Positions 15,378 to 26,571 are shown, counted from the stretch's first letter. The stretch is 64,000 nucleotides of DNA from Kiloniellales bacterium (GCA_030064845.1 JASJEC010000014.1:1-64000), one strand, 5' to 3'. Translations and numbers: made by a program. The notes: generated by a model from the letters alone, not told the origin.

Positions 15378-17057
15378 CTACCTGCCGTAAGCCACGCCGG
15401 ATTCTGCGACACGCTTGCCGACGAGGCCGGCTACCAGGCCTTCCAGGGCCCTTAGTCGGTCCTTCAGCGACGCAATCTCCGTTTCCTTCTCGCGCAGCTC
15501 ACCCTGGGTCTCGCGCACGACCTCCTGCAGCTCCTTGACAGCTACCAAGGCGACGCTGGCCACGTCGCGCGGAGAGATCCTGGTGTCGTCGCTGCCGAGA
15601 CCGAAAGCCGCGTAGAAGTCCTGGGCCATGGGGCCGACGTGGCGGGCGCCCGTCTGGTCGTCCTTGTAGCGCCAGGTCGAGACTGGCAGGGACGCCACCT
15701 GAGTCAAGACGGAGGCGCCGTCGACCGGCGCGATGTCCCGCTTGGCGTTGACGTCCGAGCCCTCGGTCAAGGTGCCGTCGATGACCAGGTTGCCGTTCGG
15801 CAAAGCCAGCAAGAAGGTGTTGCCCGAGGCAAGGAGTCTCAGCGCGCCGCCCTCGGTGAACCGCAGCTCGCGCGAGCCCTTCTTGGCGAAGAAGGAGTTG
15901 CTCGGCCCCATGCCGATCTTCCAGTTCACACCGCTCTGGGTGTTAGAGAGCGCGATCTGCGGGTTGCCGTTGTTCTCGAGGCGAACCAGGGAGCGGTTGG
16001 CCGTGCTCGCCGCGTTCTCCTCGACCAGGAATTGGGCCGTGCCGTCGTCGCGCACCACCTCGGCGTCGAAGCCGGAGCAGGTGTTGCTGCCACTGCCTGC
16101 GAAGTCGCCGACGGCGCTCGACTCGTCGTCATGACAGGAGATGACGCCATTGATCGTGACCAGCGGGCTCGACACCGTCAGTGCTGAATCCCGGCCGAGC
16201 TCGATATCGCCGTCGATGACCATGAGGCTCGGGTCGCCGCCGAAGACCGTACTGCCGACGTTCATGAAGGCATGCCCCACGACCTCGATATCGCCGGTGA
16301 TCACGGCTTCTCGAGTGTCGAAGGTGGCGGTTTGGACCACCGAGACCGCCAAGCCGGTGCCGGCCGTGATCGTGCCGGTGCCATTGTCTTGAGAATCGTC
16401 TTGGCGGACGCTCGAATCCGAGAACACCGCGATCACCGGCTGGCTGCCGGAGTTGGTGACGGTGTTGCCGCCCCGCAGGGTCAGAGACGCATCGCGGTAG
16501 ACGGTGATCGCCCCGCCGCCGACCGGGTCGCTCGTTGCGCCGTTCACCGTGCTGTTCAGCATACGGACGTGGCTGTTCTCGCCGATGCAGAGCGGGACGC
16601 AGGACTGAGTGCCGTCGTCGACTAGGGCGGGGCCGATGAACACGTTGTTCATGATTGCCCCGGAGTTCCGCGCGATGAAGACCCCGAAGGCCGTGCCTTC
16701 GACAACCACGTGATCCATGAAGACGAAGGCCTCGTTCGTGATGCTGAAGTTATCCCCTGTGATTTTGAGATTTTCGAGGTCGATATCCTCGGTCACCGCG
16801 ATGTTCACCTCGCCATTGATGACGTTCTGCCTGGGATCGGTATCGTTCCCGATGAGATGAACGTTGTCCCAGTAAATCCCGATGTCCTCGTTGCAGGTGC
16901 CGGTAAACCTTACGGGATAGCTGCCGCTGTTGATGGCGTTTTGCAGGGCGTTCGGCCCTGCAGTATCGCAGTCGATAACCTGGGCCTTTGCGTGATCCGA
17001 CAAAACCGCACAGAACATCAGCGCCGCGACCGCGACGCACGTCAGGTTGCTGGTCAT
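15378..17057 (-). CDS. Secreted beta-helix protein with S74 (endosialidase-type) self-cleaving chaperone domain
   Basis: Start at ATG 17057 behind GGGAGG gives 559 residues with a Sec signal (ends DHAKA). Residues 30-360 are a beta-helix-like run of short strands (IAVTEDIDLENLKITGDN, VHLIGNDT). Residues 425-500 carry the peptidase S74 signature: S434-D-V-N-A-K-R-D-I, then LPVSTWRYK and HVGPMAQDFYAAFG. A coiled coil closes the protein (LREKETEIASLKDRLRALEG). In phage tailspikes this domain drives trimerisation and cuts itself off at the conserved Ser. Here it is fused to a bacterial signal peptide and is not among phage genes, so a trimeric secreted or surface fibre is likely. Confidence 0.85.
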   Translation of the reverse strand: MTSNLTCVAVAALMFCAVLSDHAKAQVIDCDTAGPNALQNAINSGSYPVRFTGTCNEDIGIYWDNVHLIGNDTDPRQNVINGEVNIAVTEDIDLENLKITGDNFSITNEAFVFMDHVVVEGTAFGVFIARNSGAIMNNVFIGPALVDDGTQSCVPLCIGENSHVRMLNSTVNGATSDPVGGGAITVYRDASLTLRGGNTVTNSGSQPVIAVFSDSSVRQDDSQDNGTGTITAGTGLAVSVVQTATFDTREAVITGDIEVVGHAFMNVGSTVFGGDPSLMVIDGDIELGRDSALTVSSPLVTINGVISCHDDESSAVGDFAGSGSNTCSGFDAEVVRDDGTAQFLVEENAASTANRSLVRLENNGNPQIALSNTQSGVNWKIGMGPSNSFFAKKGSRELRFTEGGALRLLASGNTFLLALPNGNLVIDGTLTEGSDVNAKRDIAPVDGASVLTQVASLPVSTWRYKDDQTGARHVGPMAQDFYAAFGLGSDDTRISPRDVASVALVAVKELQEVVRETQGELREKETEIASLKDRLRALEGLVAGLVGKRVAESGVAYGR

Positions 17058-17148
17058 GTGAGCCTCCCGAATTGAATGAATTGCCGCGTGCTGGCACGCA
17101 AAAAGAAAAACTATACCAAATTCCCGCAGAAATTGCGATTCCGCCACG

Positions 17149-17290
17149 TAGAGCGGATCATGTTGAGATGGAACCATTACGTGGTTGCCAACTAAACATG
17201 TGAATCCGCTCTACATTATGGATTTAGAGCAGATTCACCGGGTTTGATGGATCGCCTCCGGCGATTCAGTCAAACCCGGATCTGCTCTAG
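17149..17290. repeat. CTAGAGC-type double-hairpin repeat, copy 2
   Basis: Same two-part unit as at 4774-4914: TAGAGCGGATC...ATCCGCTCTA (17149-17213), then TAGAGCAGATTC...GGATCTGCTCTAG (17225-17290). It lies upstream of the beta-helix/S74 gene, in the gap that also separates it from the YdjM-family gene. 17291-17497 shows nothing further. Confidence 0.9.
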
Positions 17291-17497
17291 GGTCGCTACG
17301 ATGTCGGTTGATGCAAAACCGGATCGGAACGTCTCGAGCCATGACTACCTGGCCGTTTATAGCCCGAAGGGCTCGGACGCGATCGGCAATGTGCCCATTC
17401 TCGTTCTGTCAATTTACCGTTTTGATCCGACGGTCAGGCCTCAGTCGTTCGAGCGGCCTCGGCCGCTTTCGCCCCGGCTCCGGAAAATCTTCGCGCG

Positions 17498-18499
17498 CTA
17501 GCTGCCGGACACCATACCCCAGAGTGTTCCCAGGCTTTCGCGGGCGCGCTCGCGGTGGGTCAGAAAGCGCGCGTGCGCCGCGGGCGGCGCTTCGGGCGCG
17601 ATCTCGATTGACCAGAGCGCTCGCACATTGTTCGGCACGAACGAATAGCGCACGTCGATGACCCTGTTGGGGTGTTCCGGATCCGTCGCCACGAAGCCGT
17701 CGCTGAACCAGCGAAAGCGCTCGATATCCCGGGCCTGCTGCGAGGCCGGGTCGAGCCACGGCATGTCGCGGCCTCGATCCAGTTTCGGCACCGAGACGCC
17801 CGGGAAGACGCGCGGCCGGATGCTTGGACGGACCGCGTCCACGAAAAACTGGTCTGGCGTTTCGTAGATCGTTTTCCAGACCAGGATATTGGCGAAGCTC
17901 GGCTTTACCTCGACACGGATCGGCGCATGCCCGCGGGACGCCGCGATCTCGCCGGCCATGGCCAGCGCCGCATGGTGCTGCACCGCGCCCAGCACCAGGT
18001 AGAGGGCCGCCCAGCCCAAGGCCAGGCGCGCCAGCACCGGTTTTCGCCGGAGCCCGGCGAGGACCACCAGCGCGATCACCGGCACCGTGAACAGCGGGTC
18101 GACGATAGAGACGATGCTCCAGGAAAACCGCTCGTCGCTGAAGGGCCAGAACAGCATCGTGCCGTAGGACGTGCAGGTATCCAGAAACGCATGGGTGGCG
18201 TAGCCCAGCGTGCAAAACAGAAAGGTTTGCAGAAACGTCAGGCGCCACCTTCGCCCGAGGATCCAGTGGAGGGCCAGCGCGCAGAGCAGGCCGCCGACCG
18301 GAATGAAGATCAGCGAGTGCGTGAACTGGCGATGATACTCGAGGAACAGCAAGGGGTCCGTCTCGGAGCGGATAAGGGCGTCGAGGTCGGCCGCCATACC
18401 GGCGACGAACCCGAGGGCGCCGGCGATCCCGACCTGCGTCCTGTTGCGCGTCGCTTGCGGCAGCGCCGCGCCGACCGCGCCTTGGGTTAGCGGATCCAT
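17498..18499 (-). CDS. YdjM family inner-membrane metal-dependent hydrolase
   Basis: The 333-residue membrane protein starts MDPLTQGAVGAALPQ, the N-terminal signature of the YdjM/LexA-regulated putative hydrolase family. Metal-ligand-type residues follow: DLD in MAADLDALI, and HRQFTHSL. Four or five membrane segments lie in residues 20-200 (IFIPVGGLLCALALHWIL, VIALVVLAGL, ALGWAALYLVLGAV). The C-terminal 130 residues form a soluble domain. The family is linked to membrane or lipid processes, but the substrate is unknown. Confidence 0.85.
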   Translation of the reverse strand: MDPLTQGAVGAALPQATRNRTQVGIAGALGFVAGMAADLDALIRSETDPLLFLEYHRQFTHSLIFIPVGGLLCALALHWILGRRWRLTFLQTFLFCTLGYATHAFLDTCTSYGTMLFWPFSDERFSWSIVSIVDPLFTVPVIALVVLAGLRRKPVLARLALGWAALYLVLGAVQHHAALAMAGEIAASRGHAPIRVEVKPSFANILVWKTIYETPDQFFVDAVRPSIRPRVFPGVSVPKLDRGRDMPWLDPASQQARDIERFRWFSDGFVATDPEHPNRVIDVRYSFVPNNVRALWSIEIAPEAPPAAHARFLTHRERARESLGTLWGMVSGS

Positions 18500-18699
18500 T
18501 CTTCGTCGATGTCTGCGTGTTGCGCGAAAGCCTGCCGCGTGATCGGCCCCTGCGCCGGTTCCGGCGCAAGCGGCAGAGCAGACCGCGGTGCGTGGGCCCT
18601 GTCAATCGAGATTTCCCGCGGAAGGGTGACCCGATGCGCCGCGGAGGGCCTTCGGCTCTGGGCCCGTGCCGGGACCTCGGCGTCCCTCCGCGCCGCCGG

Positions 18700-19332
18700 T
18701 CAAGCGGGCGGGTCGCCGCCGGGGTTCTGGAATCGTCGAATTACAAAGACGACGAGAGGATAACTCAGCCAGGCGAGGGACCAGGCGTCTGGGCCCAGCA
18801 TCGCCGCCGGCAAGGTGAGCAACGCCGTAAGGGGCTCCGGAATCAGTGAGGCGCGTAGAGTGCGTATGTCGGAGGCCGAAACCCCCGCCTGCAGCAAGCG
18901 CCTCTTGCCCGAAGCATAGGCCAATCCCAGGATGCCGACGATCCCCATCAGAGCGAGAGCGCCACTCTGGAGCGCCAAGGCAGGCGGCGTGTGTCCGAGT
19001 TGTTCGCTAAGCGCGGTCGAATAGAAGTACAGCAACATCAGGATCAGTTGCGAGATGACCAGGGCTGAATGGCGGTTGTCCGTTTGTGACAGGATTCCGT
19101 TCACGGCGTTGCTCTGGAGCCAGTACATCACGACGACGAAGAGAGCGATTGCCTGCCCGATGATCAGTTCGAAGCTCTCCACCACGAACCCGATCAGCGA
19201 ATTGCCCTGGAAATCCTCCGATAGGGGCGTCGGAAATTCGGTTACCAACAGCACTATGACGACGCCATAGATGACATCGACAAGCGTCTCCAGGCGGTGC
19301 TTTTGCTGGTGCTGTTTGTCGTTCTCTGTCAC
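18700..19332 (-). CDS. TMEM175-like integral membrane protein
   Basis: The 210-residue protein has six hydrophobic segments. The first is RLETLVDVIYGVVIVLLV, which resembles the R-x-x-x-(F/L)-x-D opening helix of bacterial TMEM175 (DUF1211) potassium channels, though the usual FSD is LVD here. A weaker relationship to another small membrane family is possible. It has its own ATG (19332). Confidence 0.6.
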   Translation of the reverse strand: MTENDKQHQQKHRLETLVDVIYGVVIVLLVTEFPTPLSEDFQGNSLIGFVVESFELIIGQAIALFVVVMYWLQSNAVNGILSQTDNRHSALVISQLILMLLYFYSTALSEQLGHTPPALALQSGALALMGIVGILGLAYASGKRRLLQAGVSASDIRTLRASLIPEPLTALLTLPAAMLGPDAWSLAWLSYPLVVFVIRRFQNPGGDPPA

Positions 19333-19766
19333 GTGATATTCCGGTTTCAGTGGTCGTCTTCGGCTCCGGGCCCCTGTGCGGACCTAGAAGCGGGAGAGAG
19401 CGGGGTCACGGGCCCGGTCCGATGGTCATGACCGCACGCCGAGGCGGGGCGCTCTGCTCATGCTTCGGTCCGCGACTGGCTAGCTCGAGCATCGGGAGTC
19501 GCACGCCCGCCCACGATCCTGGGGGATGACCACGATAAGGTCCGGCGGCGGCGATGAGAAGTCGCGGGCGGCCGCCCCCTGGGAAAGACGCTTCGTCTTG
19601 GCGGCCACAAAGGCCGGCAGCTGGTCTATAAGGAGCGGTCGGCGCGCGCGGGCCGCTCGGTCCAGGCTCGGCCCCCTGTCGTCCAGGGCGGGCGCGCCAG
19701 CGTAGCAAGTGGGTGACATTGGAAACGGCGGGCGGCCTTCGCCGCCGTCGGAGCGGCCAGCAATCG
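19333..19766. other. Intergenic stretch without a recognised gene
   Basis: These 434 bases separate divergent genes. Open frames here are Arg/Pro-rich and overlap each other, as expected of chance in high-GC DNA. A short hairpin (GCCGCC...GGCGGC, about 19572-19603) is present. The ABC transporter reading frame is open upstream to a GTG at 19713, but ATG 19767 is the better start. Confidence 0.45.
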
Positions 19767-21611
<1,845 letters not shown>

Positions 21612-21614
<3 letters not shown>

Positions 21615-21677
21615 AGTAGATTCAACGGGTTTGATGGATCGCCTCGGGTGATTCAGTCAAACCCGGATCTGCTCTAG
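21612..21677. repeat. CTAGAGC-type single-hairpin repeat, copy 3
   Basis: TAGAGTAGATTC pairs with GGATCTGCTCTAG, and GGGTTTGATGGATCGCC pairs with its near complement, giving one long hairpin. It equals the second half of the double unit at 17149-17290. It directly follows the ABC exporter and provides its stop codon, so it may also terminate that transcript. Confidence 0.9.
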
Positions 21678-21767
21678 GCGGCGCCTCACCAGCGCGAGAT
21701 TCCGGGCCCAGGTGAGGGACCCGGCGACCGCGAAGGGCGAGGTCCCGAAACCGTCGGCGCTGGGCGG

Positions 21768-22229
21768 CTATTCGGAAGGCCGGTCGCTCACCGGACCGTG
21801 ACGGTACGGCTCCTGGCCGGTGCTGGTTTGTCGATAGCGCGGCAGGTTGTCCGCGACGTCGAACCAGGAAATCCGCTCTTCATGAAACCAGTGCCTGTCG
21901 GGGACATGCGCATCGGGCTCGTCGGTCGTACTGATGTGGAACTCGATGATGGAGCGGTGAAAGGCTTCGCCCTCCCAGGTCAGCGGGGTTCCGCAGCGAT
22001 CGCAGAAGCCGCGTCGCGCACCCGGCGAGGAGTTGTAGATCTTGCGGTCTCCCTTCGTGAACGCCACCTGCTCCGGCGCAAACGCCACGAAGGTAACGAC
22101 CGGTGCGCCGGTGTGCCGACGACAGCTATGGCAATGACAGTGCCCGACCGCGATCGGCTCGCCGACTGCCTGGTATCGTACGGCCCCGCACATGCATCCG
22201 CCGGTCGTCGATTTCGATGTGTCAGCCAT
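21768..22229 (-). CDS. GFA/CENP-V family zinc-binding protein
   Basis: The 153-residue protein starts at ATG 22229 (a second ATG at 22232 is too close to the GGAGG site). Zinc-ligand cysteines are in place: C12, C14, C31, C33, C36, C76, C79 (GGCMCGAVRY, CHCHSCRR, CDRCGTPL). This is the fold of glutathione-dependent formaldehyde-activating enzyme relatives. Most members are not proven to be formaldehyde enzymes, so the specific reaction is unknown. It lies 35 bases downstream of the ASCH gene on the same strand and is probably co-transcribed. Confidence 0.88.
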   Translation of the reverse strand: MADTSKSTTGGCMCGAVRYQAVGEPIAVGHCHCHSCRRHTGAPVVTFVAFAPEQVAFTKGDRKIYNSSPGARRGFCDRCGTPLTWEGEAFHRSIIEFHISTTDEPDAHVPDRHWFHEERISWFDVADNLPRYRQTSTGQEPYRHGPVSDRPSE

Positions 22230-22264
22230 CATGGCCTCCTGTCCCGCCTGCGCCCACGCATCAG

Positions 22265-22753
22265 TCAAACGGACACGTCGGCCACGTCCGGTGGCCAGAC
22301 AATCTCGAACCTCTCGAACACGGTTTGGATCTGGTCCGACATCTCGAAGCCTTCCCGAGCGGCCTGGTCGGCAAAATAGTCTCGGTGGCCGGAAAGCCAG
22401 CAGTCCCGCGTCCGGTCGCCTTCGCCTTCGTCCCAGGCGAAAGCGTCGTCGACCTCGATGAGCGGCTTCACGACGATCTCCGTCGTGCGCCAGATACACC
22501 TCGGGGCCCCCTTGCTGTCGACGACCATGACGAAGTCGGCGACCTGCGGCATCACTTCGCCGCCTGGCGCGTAGTCTCTCAAGAGCGACGCCGTTGCTCG
22601 CTTGGTGCCGCACAGGACCAGTTCGACGAGCTCGTCCCAGGGTTCGCTTCCATCGCCGAAAACCGCAACCGTATAGTCGCGCTCGACTGTGCCCTTCGCC
22701 GCAACGAACCCGGCCCAATAGTCATCTGTCGCCGGTGTCTTCTCGAGCCCCAT
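22265..22753 (-). CDS. ASCH domain protein
   Basis: The 162-residue product has the ASCH core: FGDGSEPWDELVELVLCG, TKRATASLLRDY, then DFVMVVDSKGAPRCIWRTTE. The ASCH fold resembles PUA and is thought to bind RNA; some members are small-molecule amidohydrolases. Nothing here decides between these. The start ATG 22753 follows the stop of the divergent-strand-free gap after the protease-nuclease gene by about 60 bases; the GFA gene follows closely. Confidence 0.85.
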   Translation of the reverse strand: MGLEKTPATDDYWAGFVAAKGTVERDYTVAVFGDGSEPWDELVELVLCGTKRATASLLRDYAPGGEVMPQVADFVMVVDSKGAPRCIWRTTEIVVKPLIEVDDAFAWDEGEGDRTRDCWLSGHRDYFADQAAREGFEMSDQIQTVFERFEIVWPPDVADVSV

Positions 22754-22813
22754 GCCGCCGGAGCATAGTCGGGTGTCCCGACGTGCTCAACGGGTCGGGG
22801 ACGAGACCCGCGG

Positions 22814-24814
22814 TCAGTCGCCGGAGCCGGCTTGCCGTTCTATTGCCGCCGCAAGGGCCCGCAAGAGCGCGGCGGGCTGGTTCTGGTAGGCCCGCAGCAG
22901 GGCCTCGACGCGTTCGTCCGCTTCGGCGGGCGCTTCGCCGGTCAGGCTGAGGCGCGCAATGACCGGCCGATGATCCGAGATCTCCTTGTCGAACTCCGGA
23001 ATCCGCTTGTCGGCCGCGAGGATGAAGAAGTCGCTGTCTTGCTTCGCGGCCATGTTGGGGGAGAGAAAGATGTGGTCGATCAGCGAACCGAAGCGCGGGC
23101 TGAGGTAGGTCAGCGCGCCGCTCTCCTCGTCGGCCGCGCTCAAGGCTTGAAAACCCTCGACACTCAGAGGGTCGAAGTCGCCGGACTTCAGTTCGGCATT
23201 GAAGTCGCCGCCGAGCACCCAGTCCTGGTCGTGGCCCTGCTTCTGCATAATGTCGATCGCCTCGGCCAGCAGCGAGCTCGCCATGCGCCGGCGCTTCTTG
23301 CCCTCCGCCTTGGCCTTGAGGTGCAGGGGGACGAGGAAGAAGTCGAAGGGGCGTTGCGTGCCGGGCGTGCTGGATAGCGCGGTAAAGTGGAAGAGCCCGG
23401 GAAAGCGGTTGAAGATCTTGCCTTCGACGGCTTCCATCTCGATCTCGTCGAACTCCTCGCTGTGGGCCCTCAAGGCCTCCGCGATCTTGTCCGGCCAGGG
23501 CACCCGCACGCAGGAGACGGTCTCGCTGTTCCACATGACGGTCGTGGTCTGCCGGTGCTCGGAGGCTTCCGGCTCCGAGGCCAAGCACTCATAGCGCTGG
23601 CCGAATTCCTGGCGCATGCGCGCCGCCAAGGCCCGGGTCGCCTGGGGCGAGGACTCCGAGAAGGCCCAGATATCCAGCTTCAGGTCGGCGACGATGCCCG
23701 CGACCTTGCCGAGCTTCTTCCGATAGTGCCGATTGAACCACTCGATGTTCCAGAAGGCGATGTCGATGTCCCGTTCCTTGCCGTAGTAGGTCTCGATCAC
23801 CGCTTCGAGGTTCTCCTCCTGCGCGCCGCCGCCGCGGCCGCGCACCCCGAAGAAGCCGGTGAAGCTGTCCTCGCCCTTGATTTCGGCGAGCACCTTCGAG
23901 GCCGCGTCGCGCTCGTCCTCGCTGTCCAGCCGCAACTCCAGATCGGCCGCGATGGCGGAGATCTTGACGCCCTCGTTGAGACGCTTGGGCGGCGTGCCCT
24001 CGCTGCCGACCGGGAGTTCTTGCTCCAGGTTCCTGCGGCTGGCGTGATGCAGGGCTTTCAGTTGCCAGTTGTTGTCGAAGACGGGCGAGCCGGAACTGCC
24101 TCCCTCCGTGTCGGTCACGTAGTGAAGAAACAGGGGGTGATCATCGGGCAGGACCTGGTTGTCCTGCAGCACGACCTCCTTCGGGCGCCCATCGGGATGC
24201 TGAATGATGTTGGCCCGTTTCATGAAATCGGTCGCGAAGGCGCCGCGGTACATCTGGATCGCGCCGAAGCCGTCGGCCGGCTCCTTGAGCGCGACAAAGG
24301 TATAGTCCAGGCCGCCCGATGCCTGGCTGGTGATGAAGAGAGACTTCGGGTCGAGCGCCACGGTGGTCGTTTGCCCGGCGTTCTCCCCGTCGGCGTGGTA
24401 GTCGAAGATCGCACTGGCGCTCTGCGCGACCTCTTTGCTGTTCAGCACATGGTGGTTGGTCAGCAGGAGGCCGGGTGCGACCAGAAAACCGGTGCCGTTC
24501 CACGCCCCGGGGAACCCGTTGTAGCTTACCCCTTCCGCCTCGATCTTGCAGACCGCGCGGCCGAGGGTGGAGGCCTGCCGCAGCACGCCGAAGGGCAAGA
24601 AGTTGTCCGTCCCGATCCGCGCCTCGAAGCGTCTGTCATAGAGGCTCTGCTTGCGCTGCGCCCAACCCGACGCGAAGTGCTGCCGGTCGGCGATGCCGGC
24701 CCGGCGGGACAGCCTGTCGAAGCGCTGCTTGAAATCGGCTGTCGGTAGCGCAAACTCGCTCGGTTCGCACAGGATCTTCGGGAGGGTCTCGCCCTCGTCC
24801 TTGTTGTCGGTCAT
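22814..24814 (-). CDS. Fusion of trypsin-like serine protease and EEP-family nuclease/phosphatase
   Basis: The 666-residue protein lacks a signal peptide. Residues 1-95 are a helical leader. Residues 96-300 are a V8/trypsin-like protease: GTGFLVAPGLLLTNHHVL (His122), D170 in GGLDYTFVAL, and S241 in GGSSGSPVF. Residues 348-625 are an endonuclease/exonuclease/phosphatase domain with every core residue: WNIE (N356), E387 in FSES, H498, GGDFNAE (D537, N539), D580-H581, and SDHRPV (D614, H615). The last 40 residues are a short helical tail. Having both active sites intact in one cytoplasmic chain suggests a toxic effector triggered by proteolysis. It follows the SGNH hydrolase gene by 78 bases on the same strand. 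Confidence 0.85.
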   Translation of the reverse strand: MTDNKDEGETLPKILCEPSEFALPTADFKQRFDRLSRRAGIADRQHFASGWAQRKQSLYDRRFEARIGTDNFLPFGVLRQASTLGRAVCKIEAEGVSYNGFPGAWNGTGFLVAPGLLLTNHHVLNSKEVAQSASAIFDYHADGENAGQTTTVALDPKSLFITSQASGGLDYTFVALKEPADGFGAIQMYRGAFATDFMKRANIIQHPDGRPKEVVLQDNQVLPDDHPLFLHYVTDTEGGSSGSPVFDNNWQLKALHHASRRNLEQELPVGSEGTPPKRLNEGVKISAIAADLELRLDSEDERDAASKVLAEIKGEDSFTGFFGVRGRGGGAQEENLEAVIETYYGKERDIDIAFWNIEWFNRHYRKKLGKVAGIVADLKLDIWAFSESSPQATRALAARMRQEFGQRYECLASEPEASEHRQTTTVMWNSETVSCVRVPWPDKIAEALRAHSEEFDEIEMEAVEGKIFNRFPGLFHFTALSSTPGTQRPFDFFLVPLHLKAKAEGKKRRRMASSLLAEAIDIMQKQGHDQDWVLGGDFNAELKSGDFDPLSVEGFQALSAADEESGALTYLSPRFGSLIDHIFLSPNMAAKQDSDFFILAADKRIPEFDKEISDHRPVIARLSLTGEAPAEADERVEALLRAYQNQPAALLRALAAAIERQAGSGD

Positions 24815-24892
24815 GCCCCTGTCCTCGTTTCGTGGCGCGCCGGCCGTGGCGCGCCGGTCTCTCGCCCCTAGCTCGCGGAGTTAAGGCGGCCC

Positions 24893-25900
24893 TCAGACTA
24901 TGTGCTGCTGGAGGGCGACTCGAAAACGATCGGCGACTTCCCTGAAGCCGCGCTTGGTGCCGTGGATCTCGTCGGCCCAGTCCTCGAGCTTCGGCATGCT
25001 GCCCCTGGCATCGACCACGAAGACCCGGCCGGATGGATCTGCTGCGGCCACGTCGTGCATCATGTCGTAGAGCGCGTCGATCATGATCTTGATCACGTCG
25101 CGGCGGATTCCGTCCTCGGGGAAGCCGCGGTCCTTGAAGGGGCCGCCCAGCCATTCGTCCTTCGCCGCCCAAATCGGGGATCGCGGGTCCTTCTGCCCAT
25201 GCGGGTAGGGGAAGACGTAGTCGTAGCCGTGTATGAAGATCGGCAAATCAGTAAATCGCTGATTCTGGCGAATCGATCCGACCACGGAGAGATAGGCGTC
25301 TTTCAGCTTTTGCAGGGTGGGATTGAAGGCGCCGCGGTCGATATGCCAGGCCGCGCTCTGACCCGGGTGGTACTCCTTCAACAGATTTTTGAGCACCGGG
25401 TTGCCGGACGCATCCTCGCCGATCACGTCGTTGCCGGCGGCGGAGAAGAGAAAGCCCTTTACGCGGTCGTGCCAACGGTTTAGGCCGCGCAGGTACTCGC
25501 GATTGCTGCCGGTCATATTGGATGCGGTGTCGCCGGCCGCCCCGAGGCTCCATATCAGGTAGTCATCGTCGAGGTGATCGATTGTCTCCCTGATCAGGAA
25601 AGGAAACTGGAACCAGGAATCGCCCTCCGAGACGAGAACGGGGCGTTGGTCGCCCCCGTTGATCGCGCGAAGGAAACGGCTCTGTCGCCGCCACCGGCAG
25701 AGCGCGTTGCCGAAGTTCATGGCGCTCTCCAGTTCGAGTTCCTCCGGACTGATCTCGACCAGGTCCGGATTCAGCACGAACTGGGGGTTCAAGGGGCTGC
25801 TCGTCTCGGTGTCGATCTTGAGGTACTCGGCAATCGCCTCGTCGTCGACGTCCAAGTCGAAGATTAGTTTGTTTATCTCTTCGCGAGAAATCTTTGTCAT
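24893..25900 (-). CDS. SGNH/GDSL-type hydrolase paired with the protease-nuclease gene
   Basis: Start at ATG 25900 (MTKISREEINKLIF) gives 335 residues and no signal peptide. Residues 1-85 are an acidic helical leader of unknown type. The hydrolase blocks are present: VLVSEGDSWF (Ser95), SLGAAGDT, SAAGNDV (Asn157) and a C-terminal D310-x-x-H313. SGNH enzymes cleave esters of lipids, sugars or peptidoglycan. The N-terminal leader may be an adaptor that pairs it with the downstream protein. Upstream, 25901-26190 holds no gene and must carry the promoter. Confidence 0.82.
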   Translation of the reverse strand: MTKISREEINKLIFDLDVDDEAIAEYLKIDTETSSPLNPQFVLNPDLVEISPEELELESAMNFGNALCRWRRQSRFLRAINGGDQRPVLVSEGDSWFQFPFLIRETIDHLDDDYLIWSLGAAGDTASNMTGSNREYLRGLNRWHDRVKGFLFSAAGNDVIGEDASGNPVLKNLLKEYHPGQSAAWHIDRGAFNPTLQKLKDAYLSVVGSIRQNQRFTDLPIFIHGYDYVFPYPHGQKDPRSPIWAAKDEWLGGPFKDRGFPEDGIRRDVIKIMIDALYDMMHDVAAADPSGRVFVVDARGSMPKLEDWADEIHGTKRGFREVADRFRVALQQHIV

Positions 25901-26190
25901 GGCTTGGGTTTCCAACTCTCGAAAATCGGGTTCATAACAACGCTCCGCTGCGCGTACCAAACTTGAAACCGCAGACCGAAATGAGAGCCCGAGGTCGGCG
26001 TTTCAATCAAAGTCAAAGCCTGATGCTATCAGAAATTGAGAAGCCGCGTAAGGCTCTAACGCTTGTGATTCTCCATGTCCGATCGGGCCAAGTGGGAGCG
26101 GCCGGACAGGGCGAAGTGCCGCAATTGCCCCGCCTGGATCGCTCGGATGCCGGCTGATAGTCTGACGCTTCACGTCTGGTGGAGGACGTC

Positions 26191-26571
26191 ATGACGCCCG
26201 CCATGAAGCAGCTTCCCGAGATCATCTATGTCGACGGCGTCCTTCACACGCTCTACACGACGCCCCTCTTGCCGTGGCTGCGCAGGCAGGATCCGCCGTC
26301 CGTCTTCGACCGGCGGACGCCTCAATGCGAGCGCGGCTACATCGGCCGTTGGAAGATCGAGAACGAGACCCTCTGGCTGACCGGTCTCTATGCTTGGCGC
26401 AACGGGAAGGACACGAGGCTGTCGGACTTCTTCGGCGACCGGGACGAGGTCGCCGCGGACTGGTTCACCGGACCCCTGGTCTTCGAGCCCGCGGCCCAGT
26501 CGATCGCCGACGGCGCCTATCCGAAAGTGACGACGATGTTCGTCGAAGCGGGCCGGATCGTCCGGGAGTAG
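26191..26571 (+). CDS. Conserved small protein of unknown function
   Basis: The 126-residue product starts at ATG 26191 behind GGAGG. It begins KQLPEIIYVDGVLHTLYTTP and contains CERGYIGRWKIENETLWLTG, a pattern of short beta strands seen in several unnamed bacterial proteins. It has no signal peptide, membrane segment or catalytic motif that I recognise. It is transcribed toward the aldo/keto reductase gene, with a 164-base gap. Confidence 0.65.
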   Translation: MTPAMKQLPEIIYVDGVLHTLYTTPLLPWLRRQDPPSVFDRRTPQCERGYIGRWKIENETLWLTGLYAWRNGKDTRLSDFFGDRDEVAADWFTGPLVFEPAAQSIADGAYPKVTTMFVEAGRIVRE

